DNA of 64,000 bases from Anagrus nilaparvatae (GCA_022575985.1 JAKSXM010000007.1:4094501-4158500); one strand, 5' to 3'. Positions 1 to 12,769 are shown, numbered from the stretch's first letter. The notes: generated by a model not told the origin, from the letters alone. A program made the numbers and translations.

Positions 1-3000
1 TGTTGTAGGGATAAAATTTTCTGATTCGTTGCATAGCTTTAGAGTTCAGTTTTGATGTATGAAATTTTCAATTTATGAGGAAAATTTTTGGCAAGAAATT
101 TTTTACGTCGTTTAGAAGAAATTTGAGATCTAGAATTTTTATAATCTAATTTTTTTGGTCTAATAGATCTGCTCCATAGATGACGCAGAAAAACATTATA
201 GATTTACAAAAATTATTGTCCATTGCGAAATTTTAGCATTAAGGCTCCTCAAAAATGAGAAAATTTAAAAAATTTTAAATTATAATTACGTTCTGTTGGG
301 TCGGTATATACACACACAAACATCTCTACAACAGAGATTTGGCATAAACATTAGTTTTTCATCATCTGGAAATTTGGCCATGAAAAATGACTAGAAAATC
401 TTTATAAAAATAAAATCTCGTTAAAAAATCTTATAAAATGCATTAAAAACTGTTACAAAAACAATTTTGTTATTGATATTAAGGTACTCGAAAGCAGTTA
501 TATAGAAAAATATTGGCAAAGTCATGCATAAAGTAAAAAAAATCTTTCTAATGCCAGAATAAAAACGTTTTTGTTGTATCAGTTTATAATGATCACTTAG
601 CACTTTTTATCTAGATCCAAGGTTACACGATGCCACAAAAATCAATTTCTTATTACCTTTCAAAAAAAATTTAGCAAGGAAGAGTATGGTTTTTAAATTC
701 CCTACAGATATTTACAGCACGTTCTATTTTGATAAAATTAAATTTAAAAAAAACAAATTATTCCAAAAGTTCAATGCCAGTTTCATTAATTAGTTTCAAA
801 AGTATTATTTTATAGTTCATAAAAGCAATAAAAAGCACATAAACAACAAAAGTTTAACTTTATATTCAGTGTAAATCCCAAAAAATAATCAAGTAACACC
901 AGGTATCCAATTATCTCAGCTGTAAAACTAGTTAAACTCTCTATGAAGCAGCTGAAAATATTACTTAATTATAATCCTAAGTTAGAAATAAATAGTTCTT
1001 GCGGTTATTCTATCTATAATAATTTCAACGTATGTTATGTGTGCTTATAAATAGGAAATTAAAATAACATTGCAGTCTGCTTATGCTCACATATTCACGA
1101 AATTTTGTTATTTAATTTCTATAAATATAAATTCTAATAATTTATTAATTGGGATATTCTGATTAAAATTTTATGTTGCTTATGGATTTTGTTTGGGGGT
1201 TGGAATGGATTTTGCTTATTTTAAAGCAAAATTTTCAAATTTTTATAAGTATTATTAGCCCTAATTAAGGTTTTTTTGTCAAATAATCTTAAAAAGGTTT
1301 AAAGTAGCCGGAATTTTATTGAAATCTTTTAAATAGGCTCTAAAAATCCCTAAAAAATTGAAAAAATTCTAAACTTTTTAAAATATTTCCGAATATTAAA
1401 CTGAAAAATCCTTTTCAAAGTATTAAAAAACCTTAAAAAAATAAAAATACCGTAACTACGTTATCAAAAGCACATTAAAATAACAAGCTACCGTATTTTT
1501 AATTGGCCTCAAAAGCGAGTAGAAAAAAACGACAAATAACAAAAAATTACACAGTATCATAACTCCAAAGCACTCCTTCATACAAAAAAGAACTCGTTTT
1601 ACAATTTAAATCTAAAAATAAAATGTTTATGAAAAAAAAACTAACATTTTTGATACATAATATATTATTTCCATAAGGGTTACCTTGCGTATAGCTCAAG
1701 GCTTCTCTGATGCATGGAAAATATAAAATATTATAATCTCTGTAATATTCGTAATAGACCTCTAACTCGTACTTCCTGTTATTATTATTATTATTTATGT
1801 ATGCCATTTTATAATTTTTTTTTATGCTTAAAAAAATGTGATAATGATTTTATGGTAAAATCAATTATCTGTTGTCGTGAAAGATTTATTTGATTTTTTA
1901 GTTTTGTTAATTAAGTTTTAATTTATATTCAAACTTTTTATTAAACTTTTGTAAGATTAAGAGTATTAAATAATTACTTATCTCTTGAATTTATTAAATC
2001 TTAATTTAATTTTAATTTAATTAACTTTTTACTAACTTTTTTTTTTGTTGTTAATATTAATTGTACGGGCTATCTTAATTAAAGTTTGTTTTACTCTTCC
2101 ATTATTTTGTGAAAGTTTAATACTCAAATTCTTAGTTTTTTTTAATTAACTATTAAATTTATTACCCCAAAAAAATCAATAACTAATTTCTATAAAAAAC
2201 TAAAAATACATAAACACAAACAAACATTTTTACATGTGCATTTAAGTTAAACACGCAACCTCAAAATATATAGCAAACAACCCTTTCATTTTTAAGCCCC
2301 CCAAAGTTTTATTTCCATACGAAGAAAAATACCACACATACCTACCCACTTGTATTTTAAAAGATAATTTTTTTTACCCTCTTTCCTGTTATTTCTGAGT
2401 AGTGTGCATGGGTATATATTTAATTATTATGTTACATATGCAGGTATCCATGGTTATGTAATAACAAAATAATCGTTAAATTTATTTTTCAAATTATTTT
2501 TGTGATTTTGAGTCTTAGTAAATGTAATTTAAAACTAAGGTTTATGAAATTTTACTGGATAACATGCATGATTCGTTTGTTTTAATAGCTGATTTGGAAT
2601 AATAAGTCTAGTTTTGAATTTCGAATTTTAAGTTTTATAGAGTCAAATATTTCCCTAACTTTCATTTTTTGTATTGGTACTTTTTTAGAATTAGTTTGAA
2701 AAAGTTAGCTCCAAATATTGACAGGTTGCTTTGATTGAATTTTTCACGAATTTATTTCAAAACAAGCTGCATTTTAAAAGATATATAAAATTTTTAATTT
2801 TTTTCCATTTTTCACTTAAATTTTTCTTTATAATTCAAATATTCAAGCTTGAGATCAGCACTTGAATTTCTAAATAAACAGTATTATCTGACAGTACAGA
2901 TTTGAAATATTTAATTTTCTTCCAGTAAAATAAGTTTTCATACATATAGCTCATATTTTTGTCCCGAAAAATCAATTTTTTTTACCGTACCTTGATTTAC

Positions 3001-3359
3001 TAGAAATTTTCTTTATCAAATCTGGTACAGATTTAAGTATTCGAACCTAGAAGTTACTCATTTATTGCAATGTTAGAGTCCTATTTTCTACAAATAAATC
3101 TTGCAACAAAAATAATGAGTAAAAATTTATAATTATTTTTTATTAAAAAAAAAAAAAATTGTCGAATATAAATCATTTTAATGATTAATTATTAAGTAAT
3201 AAAAATATTTTCGCCATATAAAAAATGATGTCGTACCAATAATAAAATTTTTATCAACTCATACTTAAATAATTATATCTTTGGCATACATAAAAAAAAA
3301 AATTAACTTTCATATCCTCAAATAAAAATTAAAAAAATATGTCATATTTCTATTTTTAG
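1..3359. other. Non-coding stretch, probably intron or upstream DNA of the PPxY gene
   Basis: The stretch is AT-rich and has no convincing coding sequence. It ends in a splice acceptor (TTTTTAG at 3353-3359) that leads into the exon at 3360, so at least its right part is intron. Minus-strand open frames at 421-603 and 1547-1807 are rich in Asn, Tyr, Phe and Ile and look like chance frames in AT-rich DNA. Confidence 0.6.
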
Positions 3360-3940
3360 GTATTGGTGTGATACTAGTGACAGTAAGTGCAGTAGCCTGG
3401 AGAATAACGAGTCGTGAAAATTGTGGTGGATTTTTTGGTTTAAGTGGAATATCAGGAAGAATTCCACCACAAAGGCCAATGCATCCTTATGCTGCCATGA
3501 TTTATCCTGAATTTCAACTGAGAACTCCGCCTCCGAGTTATCAGGTAAGGCAAATTATTCTCTAATCCAAAAAGCACAGTTGAATAATTTTTTGTTTTGA
3601 TTTCTAGGCGAGTATGCAGGATTATCGTTTACGATTATTACTATTAGATCGTTTACAACCAACTTCATCACCGCCACCAACGTACAGGTCAAATTCAGGT
3701 AGTTTAAATGGACCAATGATAAATGGACGCGAAAGTCGACCACCGAGTTATTGTGGTCGTAATCATCATCATCATAATCATCATCATGTACAAACAACAA
3801 ATTGTGTTTTACATAATCAACCATCTGTTAAAAAAGATGCCAATCTTGTTAGAATTGTACAAACTGAATCTGAACCTGTTATACTTAGTGGTGATCAAAC
3901 ACCACCAATTACTGCTGTTGAAGTATTAGCTCATCTTTAG
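3360..3940 (+). CDS. C-terminal exons of a single-pass membrane protein with three PPxY motifs (5' part outside the window)
   Basis: Two exons are visible, 3360-3544 and 3608-3940, joined by a 63-base GT-AG intron in phase 0. The first exon is entered in phase 1 after a TTTTTAG acceptor. The reading frame starts in a hydrophobic segment (GIGVILVTVSAVAW), probably the end of a transmembrane helix, followed by a cytoplasmic tail of about 160 residues. The tail has three PPxY motifs (PPPSY, PPPTY, RPPSY), a Leu-rich patch (YRLRLLLLDR) and a His-rich run. PPxY motifs are known ligands of WW domains, including those of Nedd4-family ubiquitin ligases, so a role as a trafficking or ubiquitination adaptor is plausible. 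The extracellular part is not in the window and I do not recognise the family. Confidence 0.75.
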
Positions 3941-6738
3941 TAATTTCTTTTTTTTCTTTCTTTATTAAAAAAAACAAAACAAAAGCTATGTAATAAGTGT
4001 ATTTTTGAAGCGAACAAATGATATAAAAAATTTTATTTTCAAAATATCGTAATTGATGCCATATTAGATTTTTTTCGTTCGCTGTCTGATATTGTAAATA
4101 ATTAAAAAAATGATATATACTTTTACATTGCTTATGATAGAAGAAAAAAATTAAATAAAAAAAAACGTGATTATTTTTTTATTAGTTACCTTTTATTTTA
4201 TATTGAATTATTGATGATTGTAAAAATAAAAAAATATAAAAATGTGTTATATTTTTTTTAATTCGTTAGGATTAGAGAATGTTTTTCTTTTTTTTTTTTT
4301 GTAATATTTTTTTTAATTATTATTATTTATTTATGTATAAATGTTTAGATTAAGTGTTTTTTTTTTGGTATATTTTTTAGTTGTATAAAATGATTGGGTG
4401 AAATTTTGATTATTTGACTGATTTTGAAAAATTAATTGTGAATTTAAACTGGTGGTCTGGGAAAGTATTTGACCAATTTTAGGTCATAGTAAAAATTAGT
4501 ACCAATAATTGAAAAAATAATCTACAGTGACTTTGCTGTAATTGAATTATCAAGCAATTGGTATTTAGATATTGAAAAAAATTTGCTTGAATTTTAATTT
4601 AAATTTTGATTGAACTGCTTGAAAATTTAGTCAGGAAAATTTGTCAGTAATTGAATAAAAGTTTCTTAAAAATAAAAATTTCTGTCTAGCAGTTTTCAAT
4701 CTTTTAGTAAGATACCTTGCATAATAATTTAAATAAATTTAATTCACATAGAAAAAAACATTCTTATGGCCTACTCAAAATTTTAAGCCACATTAATTAT
4801 GCAGAAAATTATAGAAATTAATTTTCTTATCATGGCATTTAAACTTTAAAATTTTTTGGCAATGGTGTAATATTACCAAATATTTTTGGTATTTTGAGGA
4901 TCCAAAATAAAGTCAGAAAATTATGGCTCCATAATCTAAAATCCCACAAAAAATTTTTCAAAAATCAGTCAAAAAATTGAAATTTCCCTCCCAAAAATAA
5001 AATTTTTTGTAATTTATTATTTAATCTAATGTATCATAATATTTATAAAATAATTTAAGTAACTTTACTTGTTTAAAAGTATGAAAAATTGAACAAAAAA
5101 AAAAATTCAAAAAAAAAAGTAATAATTTAAATGTAAATATGTTTTAATGAAAGTGAATTTTGAAAACTTTAAAACTGCTTTAGATTAAAACCCAGTTATT
5201 AAATTAGGGTACAAAAAAATAATTTTTAGGGTCATAAAAATAATTGTTGTTAATTTTTATTGCTGAATATTGTATAAATGATTATTTTTTTTTTTTAATA
5301 TGTATGTAAATTTAAAATTAATTTTTAAAAAAACTGATAAGTCATATTTGTATTTTATAGCATAAAAAAGATGAAAATATAGAATATAACAATAATTAGT
5401 TTATTTTTGTATAATATAACAATAAATAATAATAATAATAATAATAATACCTCTTCTTCTCTTTATTAAAATTTCATTTATTTTATTTAAAAAAAACATT
5501 TAAAGTAAAAAATAGTTTATAGAAATTTTTAGTGTTCTAATAAATGTTGAAAATTTTTCTGATTAATGAAAATACGTAATTTTGCAAGTTAATTAATGTT
5601 TGAAATTTTAAATGTCAGTAAAAAAATTAAAAAAAACATTCCATGATAAATATTTTGTTTATTTTTTGTACATTTATTAAAATAAGTAACTTTTATTTAT
5701 TTCTAAATACTAACGATTATTATTGACTTATCATAAAATGCTTTAATTAATACAGAAGTTAACATCTCAGTATAAACAATATTTTTTTCTAACAAAGGCA
5801 ATTTATCATCTAAAAATAAATTTTTTAAGTATAAAAAAAAAGGTTGTTTTAGAAAAATTTTAAATAAAAGTGCTAAAAATTCAAGATTTAAGTACGTTAT
5901 GCATGTAAATTAAGCTCAAAATTAATAAAAATATTTTAAAATGCATAATGTTTTTTGAAAAAATATAGAAAGCCTAATACTTAGCCAAATAATAAATAAA
6001 ATAATTATGTGCTTGTTAAATGCTCTAAACCAAACTCGCCAATTATTCGTGATAAACAATAATAAAAATATTATAGTAAATAAAAAAAAATAAAAAAAAA
6101 TGATGATAATAAATAAATAATTAAAATAATGTACAAGAGCGATGAAAGCGAATATTCATTGTTGGCCGAATGAGTAGTTCCTTATATTTATGATATAAAT
6201 GTAGGCAAATTTGTAATAATATGATGAGGATATATTAATAAAAATATATATATTTATCTGATACTATTTTATTTATTGCAATTTTTTGAAATTACATTTT
6301 TTTAAATACCTAATTTTTATTTTATTTTTTTTGTTATTATTTAATTTAAAATATATGTGAGATTAAAAAATTAGTTTATATCTTAAAAGTATTGATAAAT
6401 TGAAAAATTAAATATTATTCAAATTTAAAAATGAAAATTTTGTAAAGTTAAAATTTAATTTTTACGCGCCCATTTTAAAAGTTTGAAAATAACCTACTGT
6501 TGAAATACAGGTTTCTACATAACCATTAAATCCACATGGTGAAAGACGCTCCTGGTGGAGGAAGAAATAAACCCCAAAAATGCGATTATGCGAAATTCTG
6601 GATCTTTCCTTCGCGTCCACAGTCCATGCACGTGGTAGCTGCGAATTATAATAAATTTTGCAATATTTTGTTGCAAAATATTTATAAAATAATAATAATT
6701 TTATAATAAATAAATGTAATTTTATTTGAATTTAAAAA
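3941..6738. other. Intergenic AT-rich DNA with a short TAA/AAT microsatellite
   Basis: No gene is seen. It holds homopolymer A/T runs and a short AAT repeat near 5425-5450. AATAAA-type signals downstream of 3940 (for example near 4150) could end the PPxY transcript. The last few hundred bases (6480-6738) must include the ASNSD1 promoter and 5' UTR; I see no clear TATA box or initiator. Confidence 0.5.
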
Positions 6739-9700
6739 ATGTGCGGGATATTTTGCAGCATAGTTTCAAAGGAAAATGATGAAAAACAGAATTATGAGGT
6801 TAGTCAAAATATTTATTGTAATTTTTCTAATATAATTGCAAAAATTATTTTATTGCGTAATAATCAAATGTTAATATATGCAAAATACTCTATGCAAATT
6901 TAAATTTCTTCTTTATTCGTTTCTTCAAAATCTTCTTCAGCGGAAAATTCTTCATCGGCGTACTCATCAGGTGATGAGAGTAATCGTGATTTTTCTGTAT
7001 TTTGCGATAAACTATCAGGTTCTTTTGTAAAATACTGGGCTATAATATTATCCGTTTCAGTTTTGCTTTCGCTTATGTAATAAGGATCAATTCCAGCAAA
7101 TGCTAAAAATGTGTCATCATCAATTTTTTCGATTATTACTATTATTATTTCATTTCCTGTTGGTTGAGTATTAATTTCTTCAAATTTAGTCATAGAAGTG
7201 GCGATACATTTTGATGGTAACATATCTCTTTCAAAGACACCAAAATTTAATACCCATTCTCCATTGTTTTCAAGTGCCATTTTTATTTTTGATAAATTTT
7301 GAAAATCATATTTAAAAGCTATTTTAGGAAGAACTGGTTTTGAGTCTTCATATGGGTGATTTTTTTCCATGTAATCTCGATAAACTGTTTTAAAAAAGTG
7401 AACTTTGTTTTCTGCATGTGGTGGAAACCAAACGGATGGGTGAACTGCATGAAATTCTTCAGACTCGCTAGATGTTTCTTGTTGAGAACTAACATGTCTT
7501 TCCATAAAAGATTTTTCATGGATATCTGACTTGTGCGTACAATAAGGATGATCTTCAAAATTTAAAATTTCAAAAAGATAATTTTCTATGTCATTAATTA
7601 AACGTTGTGGACACTTTTCTGTATTACTTTCGCATTCATTAGGATATGGAATGGGCCAATCTGGATGAGGAGCTTCTCCTACTAATCTTAATACTAAACA
7701 TTTTCTTTCCGTTAAGGCACTGTACATGGCATCAGTGATTTTGTCTTCTTCAATGCTATAAAAAGCTTCTTCAAAATTTTTTTCATTAAATTTAAACCAT
7801 TTTTCTTCAGCAACTTTAAAACAGCCAGGTAAATATTCATTAACTAATTCTGTATAAGCTAAACAAGCATCTTTTGGCTTTCGATGTCCATTTTCATCTT
7901 TGAAATTCCAAGGATAAAAAACAATTGCAGTTTCTTCACAAAGTTCAAATGACTGTTGAAAAATAAATGCATCATATTTAGCCTTCTTTTCTCTTTCTCT
8001 TTCAGCTTTTAGTTTATCTTCTCGAGCTTTCCTTTTTTTATCTTTTTCAAGCCAATGTTCTGCCTCTTCTGGTGAACGTTCAGTTATAGGTAATGACCAA
8101 GCACTAGGCTGAGATTTTTTTACTCTTTCTATTTCACTTATTAGTTCTTTTTCAAATATTGGGCAGTTAGCACCAAACATTATTTTTACCATCTGACCAG
8201 ATTGACAAAATAACCAAATAGGCTCGCAAATATCACGAAACCTTTTTAACTTTTCTATATTGTCATTTTTTGCAATAGCATAAGTAATTAAATCGCCACC
8301 AATTTCCAATTTTATTTTTCGCAAAGTACTTACCATTGCTGCACATGGGCCAGACCATTCTGAATAAACATCTATTAATACAAGACCTGGTCTTTGTAAA
8401 ATTTCATCAAGTTCTAAGTCAGTGTTTACTTCGCTTTGAAGAGCAGTTTGCCCTTTTTTACCTTTTGGAACTGCCATTACAAATTAATACAATAATAATT
8501 TATAACGTTAAAATGGAAATAAATTACGAAATTTATTTTCATTTTTTTTTTTCATTCTTAAGTAAAAATTCACATCCTAATAAATTTCAAAAAAACTAAA
8601 AAAAAAGCTCGCTACTTAAAAAATAATTATTTTCTCTTATATGACTAAAAATAATATTTTTTTCTAATCATAGTTGTTTCATTTCCATGGCAACAAATAA
8701 GTTTAATATCAGTACTGCTGAGTGGCTAAAAAAAGCACTATCTTAATTTTGAAGGTAGGCCATTTTTTAAATATAAATTGTTTTAAAAAAGGTCTATCTG
8801 CAAAATCGTGATAATGCTTTTATTCAGCCGCGAGGCAGATTATACAAATAGTAATTTTCTATTTCATAAATCAGTTACATATTTGGTTTTAATGAAGGCT
8901 AAAATCTTAAAATAATTGCTATATATACAAACTCTTCTGCTCGCTTTTATACTAACGTAATTACAATGTCTGATACTTATTGATATTGTTTTGGCTCATA
9001 AAAATCTAAATTTAATTTAATTTTTGTAATACAATAATATCAAGATCCTAAATAATTTACATAAAGAGAAAATAATCTATATTTATTTGATATGTATATT
9101 TTTAAAAGAATGCATTTACTAGAAAGATTTCAATTGTTTTAAATATGTAAATTTAAAATAGTATAATTCACAGCTAAAATATCCCAACAATAAATTTTAA
9201 TATTTTTTCTTTCTAGACCACAAAAAAATAGCCAATCCCATAAGATGTAGGGTGGTCTTTAGACTGACCAAAAATAATTGCAAATAGACAGAACTACTTC
9301 CTGTGCGGTATCAAATTTTTCCCCAAGTGCCAAAATTTTTGAGAAAATTTTTTAACCTCTCCACCCTCAGTTTGGACCAGGTTTTTTTTACAAACCCATT
9401 AGGTTCTGTTGGGCGTATTAAAAGATATCCTAAATTTTCATCCGGTTAGATAATTTTCACCTGGGTGATTTTTAGCTAACCAGCCTAGGCAAATTTAGAT
9501 CAGCAAGGCTCTTAACATATAACTCAGTAAGCATCTTTATTTAAGTAGTTCTGTCCATTCGCAATTATGTTTGGTTAAAGTAAAAATCACTCTATACATC
9601 GTATGGGCTCTGCTACTATAAGTAAAGCAATTTTTCTTGCATAGTTTCAATTGTGGCCTAGACAAAAGGTCATTTTATTCCCACTTTTTTTTACACATGG

Positions 9701-12261
9701 AAAAGTAGCAATAAAAGATTTAAAAAAAGTTTGTAGTGTAACAATAATTAGTATAAATGAATCGCCTTATGCAAGAACCCCATATAAAATTTTTGAAGGA
9801 AGAATAAGCGTAAAAGAGAATATACAAAAATCTTACAGTTCCGTATTTAAAAACAGGTAGCTTCAAGTGCCCCTCCCGCTTTTACGTTATAATAGAAATA
9901 CTACATAAACGATATACGTACCTGGATCTTCAAATTTCCCTTTCTCTTTCAAAAATTTTATACGGGGTTCTTACATAAGGCGATTCAAATGTGTTCATTA
10001 ATGATCAAAGTCTCATTTTTTGAGGAAGCTTTTTTTTTAAATTAAAAGTTAAAAATTTTAAATTCTTTAAATTTAAATATTTTGTATCATGTAATATTTT
10101 TTACATGTGTATTATTTAATTATTTTTTTTTTTAATGCTAATATATTTTATACAGATTTATTTATTTTATTTTAGTGGAATCTTTGCGAAGGATATGTTT
10201 CTGCTCGAGGCCCAGATAAATTGAATGGCATTAAACAAAATTTAACAGAAGAATGGAATGGTTTATTTTATGGCAGCTTATTATGGATGCAAGGATTAAA
10301 ACCAGTACCTCAACCATTAATAGATGAAGAAAAAAATATTTTACTTTGGAATGGCGATGTTTTCAGAGGAAGCTTGGTAAGTCGTATAAAAAATGCAAAG
10401 TTTAAAATTTCATAGCTTTATATAATAAAATATAATATATTTAGTTTCAAGAAAATACCTGTGATAGTATTAATGTTTTAAATTCGTTAAAAAATTCAAA
10501 TAATGTTTCTGAAACCTTAAAAGAAATAATTGGACCATTTAGTTTCATTTATTATAATTCAGCAAAAAAAATGTTATATTTTGGAAGAGATAGATTTGGA
10601 CGTCATAGTTTATTGATTGAAATTAATCAGAAAGAAAAATCATTATTATTAACATCAGTTGGAACAAAAAAAATAAAAAATATTTCGGAGTTACCAGCTT
10701 TAGGCATATTTGTAGCAGATTTCAGTAATAATGAAAATATAGAAATAAGTCTAATTCCATGGTTTGAATCAAATGACCGCTTGGGTACAACCATAAATGA
10801 TTTTAATAATAAGTATAGTACAAATATAAAAGTATTAACACCACAATACTTACCTAGTGTCAAGAAAGTTTTCAATTTCTCTTTAGATAATCATTTAGGT
10901 TTCTTAAAATTTTTAAGTAAAATAGATACAGAAAATAATTCAAAAGAAATCATGGATTATTTTTTGTCTCAAAAATGCATTTTTGAAAGGGTAGAAAATT
11001 TATTACATGTGTTAAATGATTCTGTTAAAATAAGAGTAAATACGCTACCTAAAATTTGTAAAAATTGTACTAGTCAAAGCAAAATGGATATATCCTGTTC
11101 CCATGCCAGAGTGGGAATCTTATTTTCTGGAGGATTAGACTCAGCAGTGCTAGCTGCAATAGCTCACAAGAATATAAATACCAAAGAACCCATAGACTTG
11201 ATAAATGTAACTTTTCAAAAAAAAAGTTCTTTAACATACGAATCACCAGATAGATTAACAGGAAGAAAAACTTTGATGGAGCTTGAAAAATTGTATCCAA
11301 GCAGACAATTTAACTTTATTGAAGTAATTAAATAATGATCTCTTTAAAAAAAAAAAAAATTTGAAATATATGAGACATTCTAAATGAAAGGCGTACTTGT
11401 CAATAGGAATCTTCCTCAGATTCAGCATACTTACTTTAAAATCCTTTGATTACAAGATTCTAGACAAGTATTATATACTCCATATTCATTTTTAAATTAT
11501 GCAAACTCTAGGAGGATACTTATTAAAGAGTAATTTTATTTTATAAAAAAATGTCTCATATTTTTAATTTATTTCATTATATAACCTTATTCTATTTTAT
11601 TAGGTTAACATTTCTGAAGATGAATTAGTATTATACAGATCATCTAGGATTTCTGACTTATCTTATCCTAATTCAACAGTTCTCGATGAAAGCTTAGCAT
11701 GTGCAATCTGGTTTGCAAGTAGAGGAAAAGGCTTTTCGACATCTGCAAATAATTTTTATGAATCTAGTTGTCGTGTTTTATTATTGGGAATGGGTGCTGA
11801 TGAGCAATTTGGAGGTTATATGAGGCACCGAACCATCTTAAAACGTCAAGGATGGAATGCTTTAAACGATGAGTTAAACTTAGAATTTGATAGGATATCA
11901 AGTAGAAACTTAGGAAGAGATGATCGAATAGTATCTGATCATGGCAGACAATCAAGACTTCCCTATTTAGACGAAGGAGTTGTAAATTTTATTCAAAACA
12001 TACCACCGTGGGAAAGGTAAGCTTTTTACTTATTCAATAATATTATTTAAATATCAATATATTGCTAATTAATTCTTTTAAATTAGGTGCTGCCCAGTAG
12101 ATTTATTACCACCGGGAATAGGTGACAAACTTTTATTGAGGTTATTAGCTTGGCAGTTGAAACTATTTGAAGCTGCTTTAATTCCAAAAAAAGCTATACA
12201 GTTTGGATCTAGAATAGCTGATAAAAAAGAAAACGCTAAAGATTTATCAAAACATTTATGA
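6739..12261 (+). CDS. ASNSD1: Asparagine synthetase domain-containing protein 1 (ASNSD1), five exons
   Basis: Exons are 6739-6798, 10176-10376, 10445-11323, 11604-12016 and 12087-12261. Together they give an uninterrupted frame of about 575 residues, somewhat shorter than the roughly 640 residues of the human protein. The start MCGIF matches the class II glutamine amidotransferase N-terminus, where Cys2 becomes the nucleophile after Met removal. RDRFGRHSL (around residue 135) is typical of the amidotransferase half. The synthetase half has the ATP-pyrophosphatase loop SGGLDS at about residues 315-320, followed by [11 protein letters not shown] and a SRLPYLDE motif. Exon phases are consistent throughout. 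The family resembles asparagine synthetase, but its substrate is not well established. Intron 1 is 3.4 kb and carries a nested gene on the opposite strand. Confidence 0.95.
6900..8477 (-). CDS. TXNDC3/NME8-like thioredoxin-domain protein, intronless, nested in ASNSD1 intron 1
   Basis: One uninterrupted frame of 525 residues. Residues about 15-110 form a thioredoxin fold ([16 protein letters not shown]). The usual WCGPC active site reads WSGPC (residues 41-45), so the first redox Cys is Ser and ordinary disulfide exchange is unlikely. A highly charged Lys/Arg/Glu helix follows at about 140-170. The rest contains segments such as [19 protein letters not shown] that resemble the middle part of NME8/TXNDC3 proteins, with degenerate NDK-like repeats, and an acidic C-terminus. 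Vertebrate NME8 acts in motile cilia and sperm, so a sperm or ciliary role is an inference. The gene lies wholly inside the first intron of ASNSD1 on the other strand. Its lack of introns would fit a retrogene origin, but I see no clear poly(A) remnant or target duplication. Confidence 0.85.
   Translation of the reverse strand: MAVPKGKKGQTALQSEVNTDLELDEILQRPGLVLIDVYSEWSGPCAAMVSTLRKIKLEIGGDLITYAIAKNDNIEKLKRFRDICEPIWLFCQSGQMVKIMFGANCPIFEKELISEIERVKKSQPSAWSLPITERSPEEAEHWLEKDKKRKAREDKLKAEREREKKAKYDAFIFQQSFELCEETAIVFYPWNFKDENGHRKPKDACLAYTELVNEYLPGCFKVAEEKWFKFNEKNFEEAFYSIEEDKITDAMYSALTERKCLVLRLVGEAPHPDWPIPYPNECESNTEKCPQRLINDIENYLFEILNFEDHPYCTHKSDIHEKSFMERHVSSQQETSSESEEFHAVHPSVWFPPHAENKVHFFKTVYRDYMEKNHPYEDSKPVLPKIAFKYDFQNLSKIKMALENNGEWVLNFGVFERDMLPSKCIATSMTKFEEINTQPTGNEIIIVIIEKIDDDTFLAFAGIDPYYISESKTETDNIIAQYFTKEPDSLSQNTEKSRLLSSPDEYADEEFSAEEDFEETNKEEI
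9244..9600. mobile_element. MITE-like element with imperfect terminal inverted repeats
   Basis: The left end (gatgtagggtggtctttag, then caaatagacagaactactt) is matched in inverted orientation by the right end (aagtagttctgtccattcg to actctatacatc). Each arm is about 55 bases and the core is about 250 bases, with no coding capacity. It is more GC-rich than its surroundings. It sits in ASNSD1 intron 1, upstream of the nested gene's start. No clear target-site duplication is visible. Confidence 0.7.
9759..9986. repeat. Second inverted-repeat (foldback) element in ASNSD1 intron 1
   Basis: The left arm begins gaatcgccttatgcaagaac and continues through cccatataaaatttttgaa. The right arm carries the reverse complement and ends in cttacataaggcgattc. 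Arms are about 45 bases with few mismatches. A short open frame overlapping the left arm (9651-9860) is probably not a gene. The sequence is unlike the element at 9244-9600. Confidence 0.65.
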
Positions 12262-12769
12262 TGTGCAATTAATATTGAAATTTGTTTTCGTAATTTTTTT
12301 TTCTTGCAGAACAATTAATAATTTTTGTGTAATTTTTAAAAAAGAATGCACACATTTACTTTTTGATTAAACTTTAGCTGAATAATTCAAGTAGTAAAAA
12401 ATGCGGTTAAGGTAAGGTACGGTTTCAGTCATTAATTAGAGTAGGCTTCTCAATTATTAATTAATATTAATTTTAAAATTTCTTTAAAAAAGCTTTTAAC
12501 AAGATCAGTCAAAAAAAAATAATAAATGAGCATTAAAATTTAATTAATAAATGATTATAATATAAAATACAAAATATATTTTTTTTAAACTGGCTGCAGC
12601 AAAAGTTCAAATTATTAGTAATAAACATAAAGTATGATAATGTAATAAGTTATTAAAAAAAAACATTTCATGAAAAGGTCGAAAGGTTTCCCTGAAGTAG
12701 CATTTTTACTTGCTTATTTATTAATTATTTATGTATTTTTGTTAGAATTAAGATATCCTTAAAATCCAC
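12262..12769. other. ASNSD1 3' flank
   Basis: AT-rich, with no coding sequence seen. It should hold the ASNSD1 3' UTR; several A-rich candidates for a polyadenylation signal exist and I cannot choose among them. Confidence 0.4.

Noticed and set aside
421..603. Minus-strand open frame of 60 residues
   Set aside because: Phe/Ile/Tyr-rich, no homology, no splice context; typical of chance frames in AT-rich DNA.
1547..1807. Minus-strand frame of 86 residues with an Asn run
   Set aside because: The Asn run is a trinucleotide repeat; the rest is low-complexity. It lies in what is probably intron.
3555..3929. Frames on both strands overlapping the PPxY exon
   Set aside because: Shadows of the real exon; the His codons give Asp/Ile runs in other frames.
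9651..9860. Plus-strand frame [13 protein letters not shown]...
   Set aside because: It crosses the arm of a foldback element and has no gene-like continuation.
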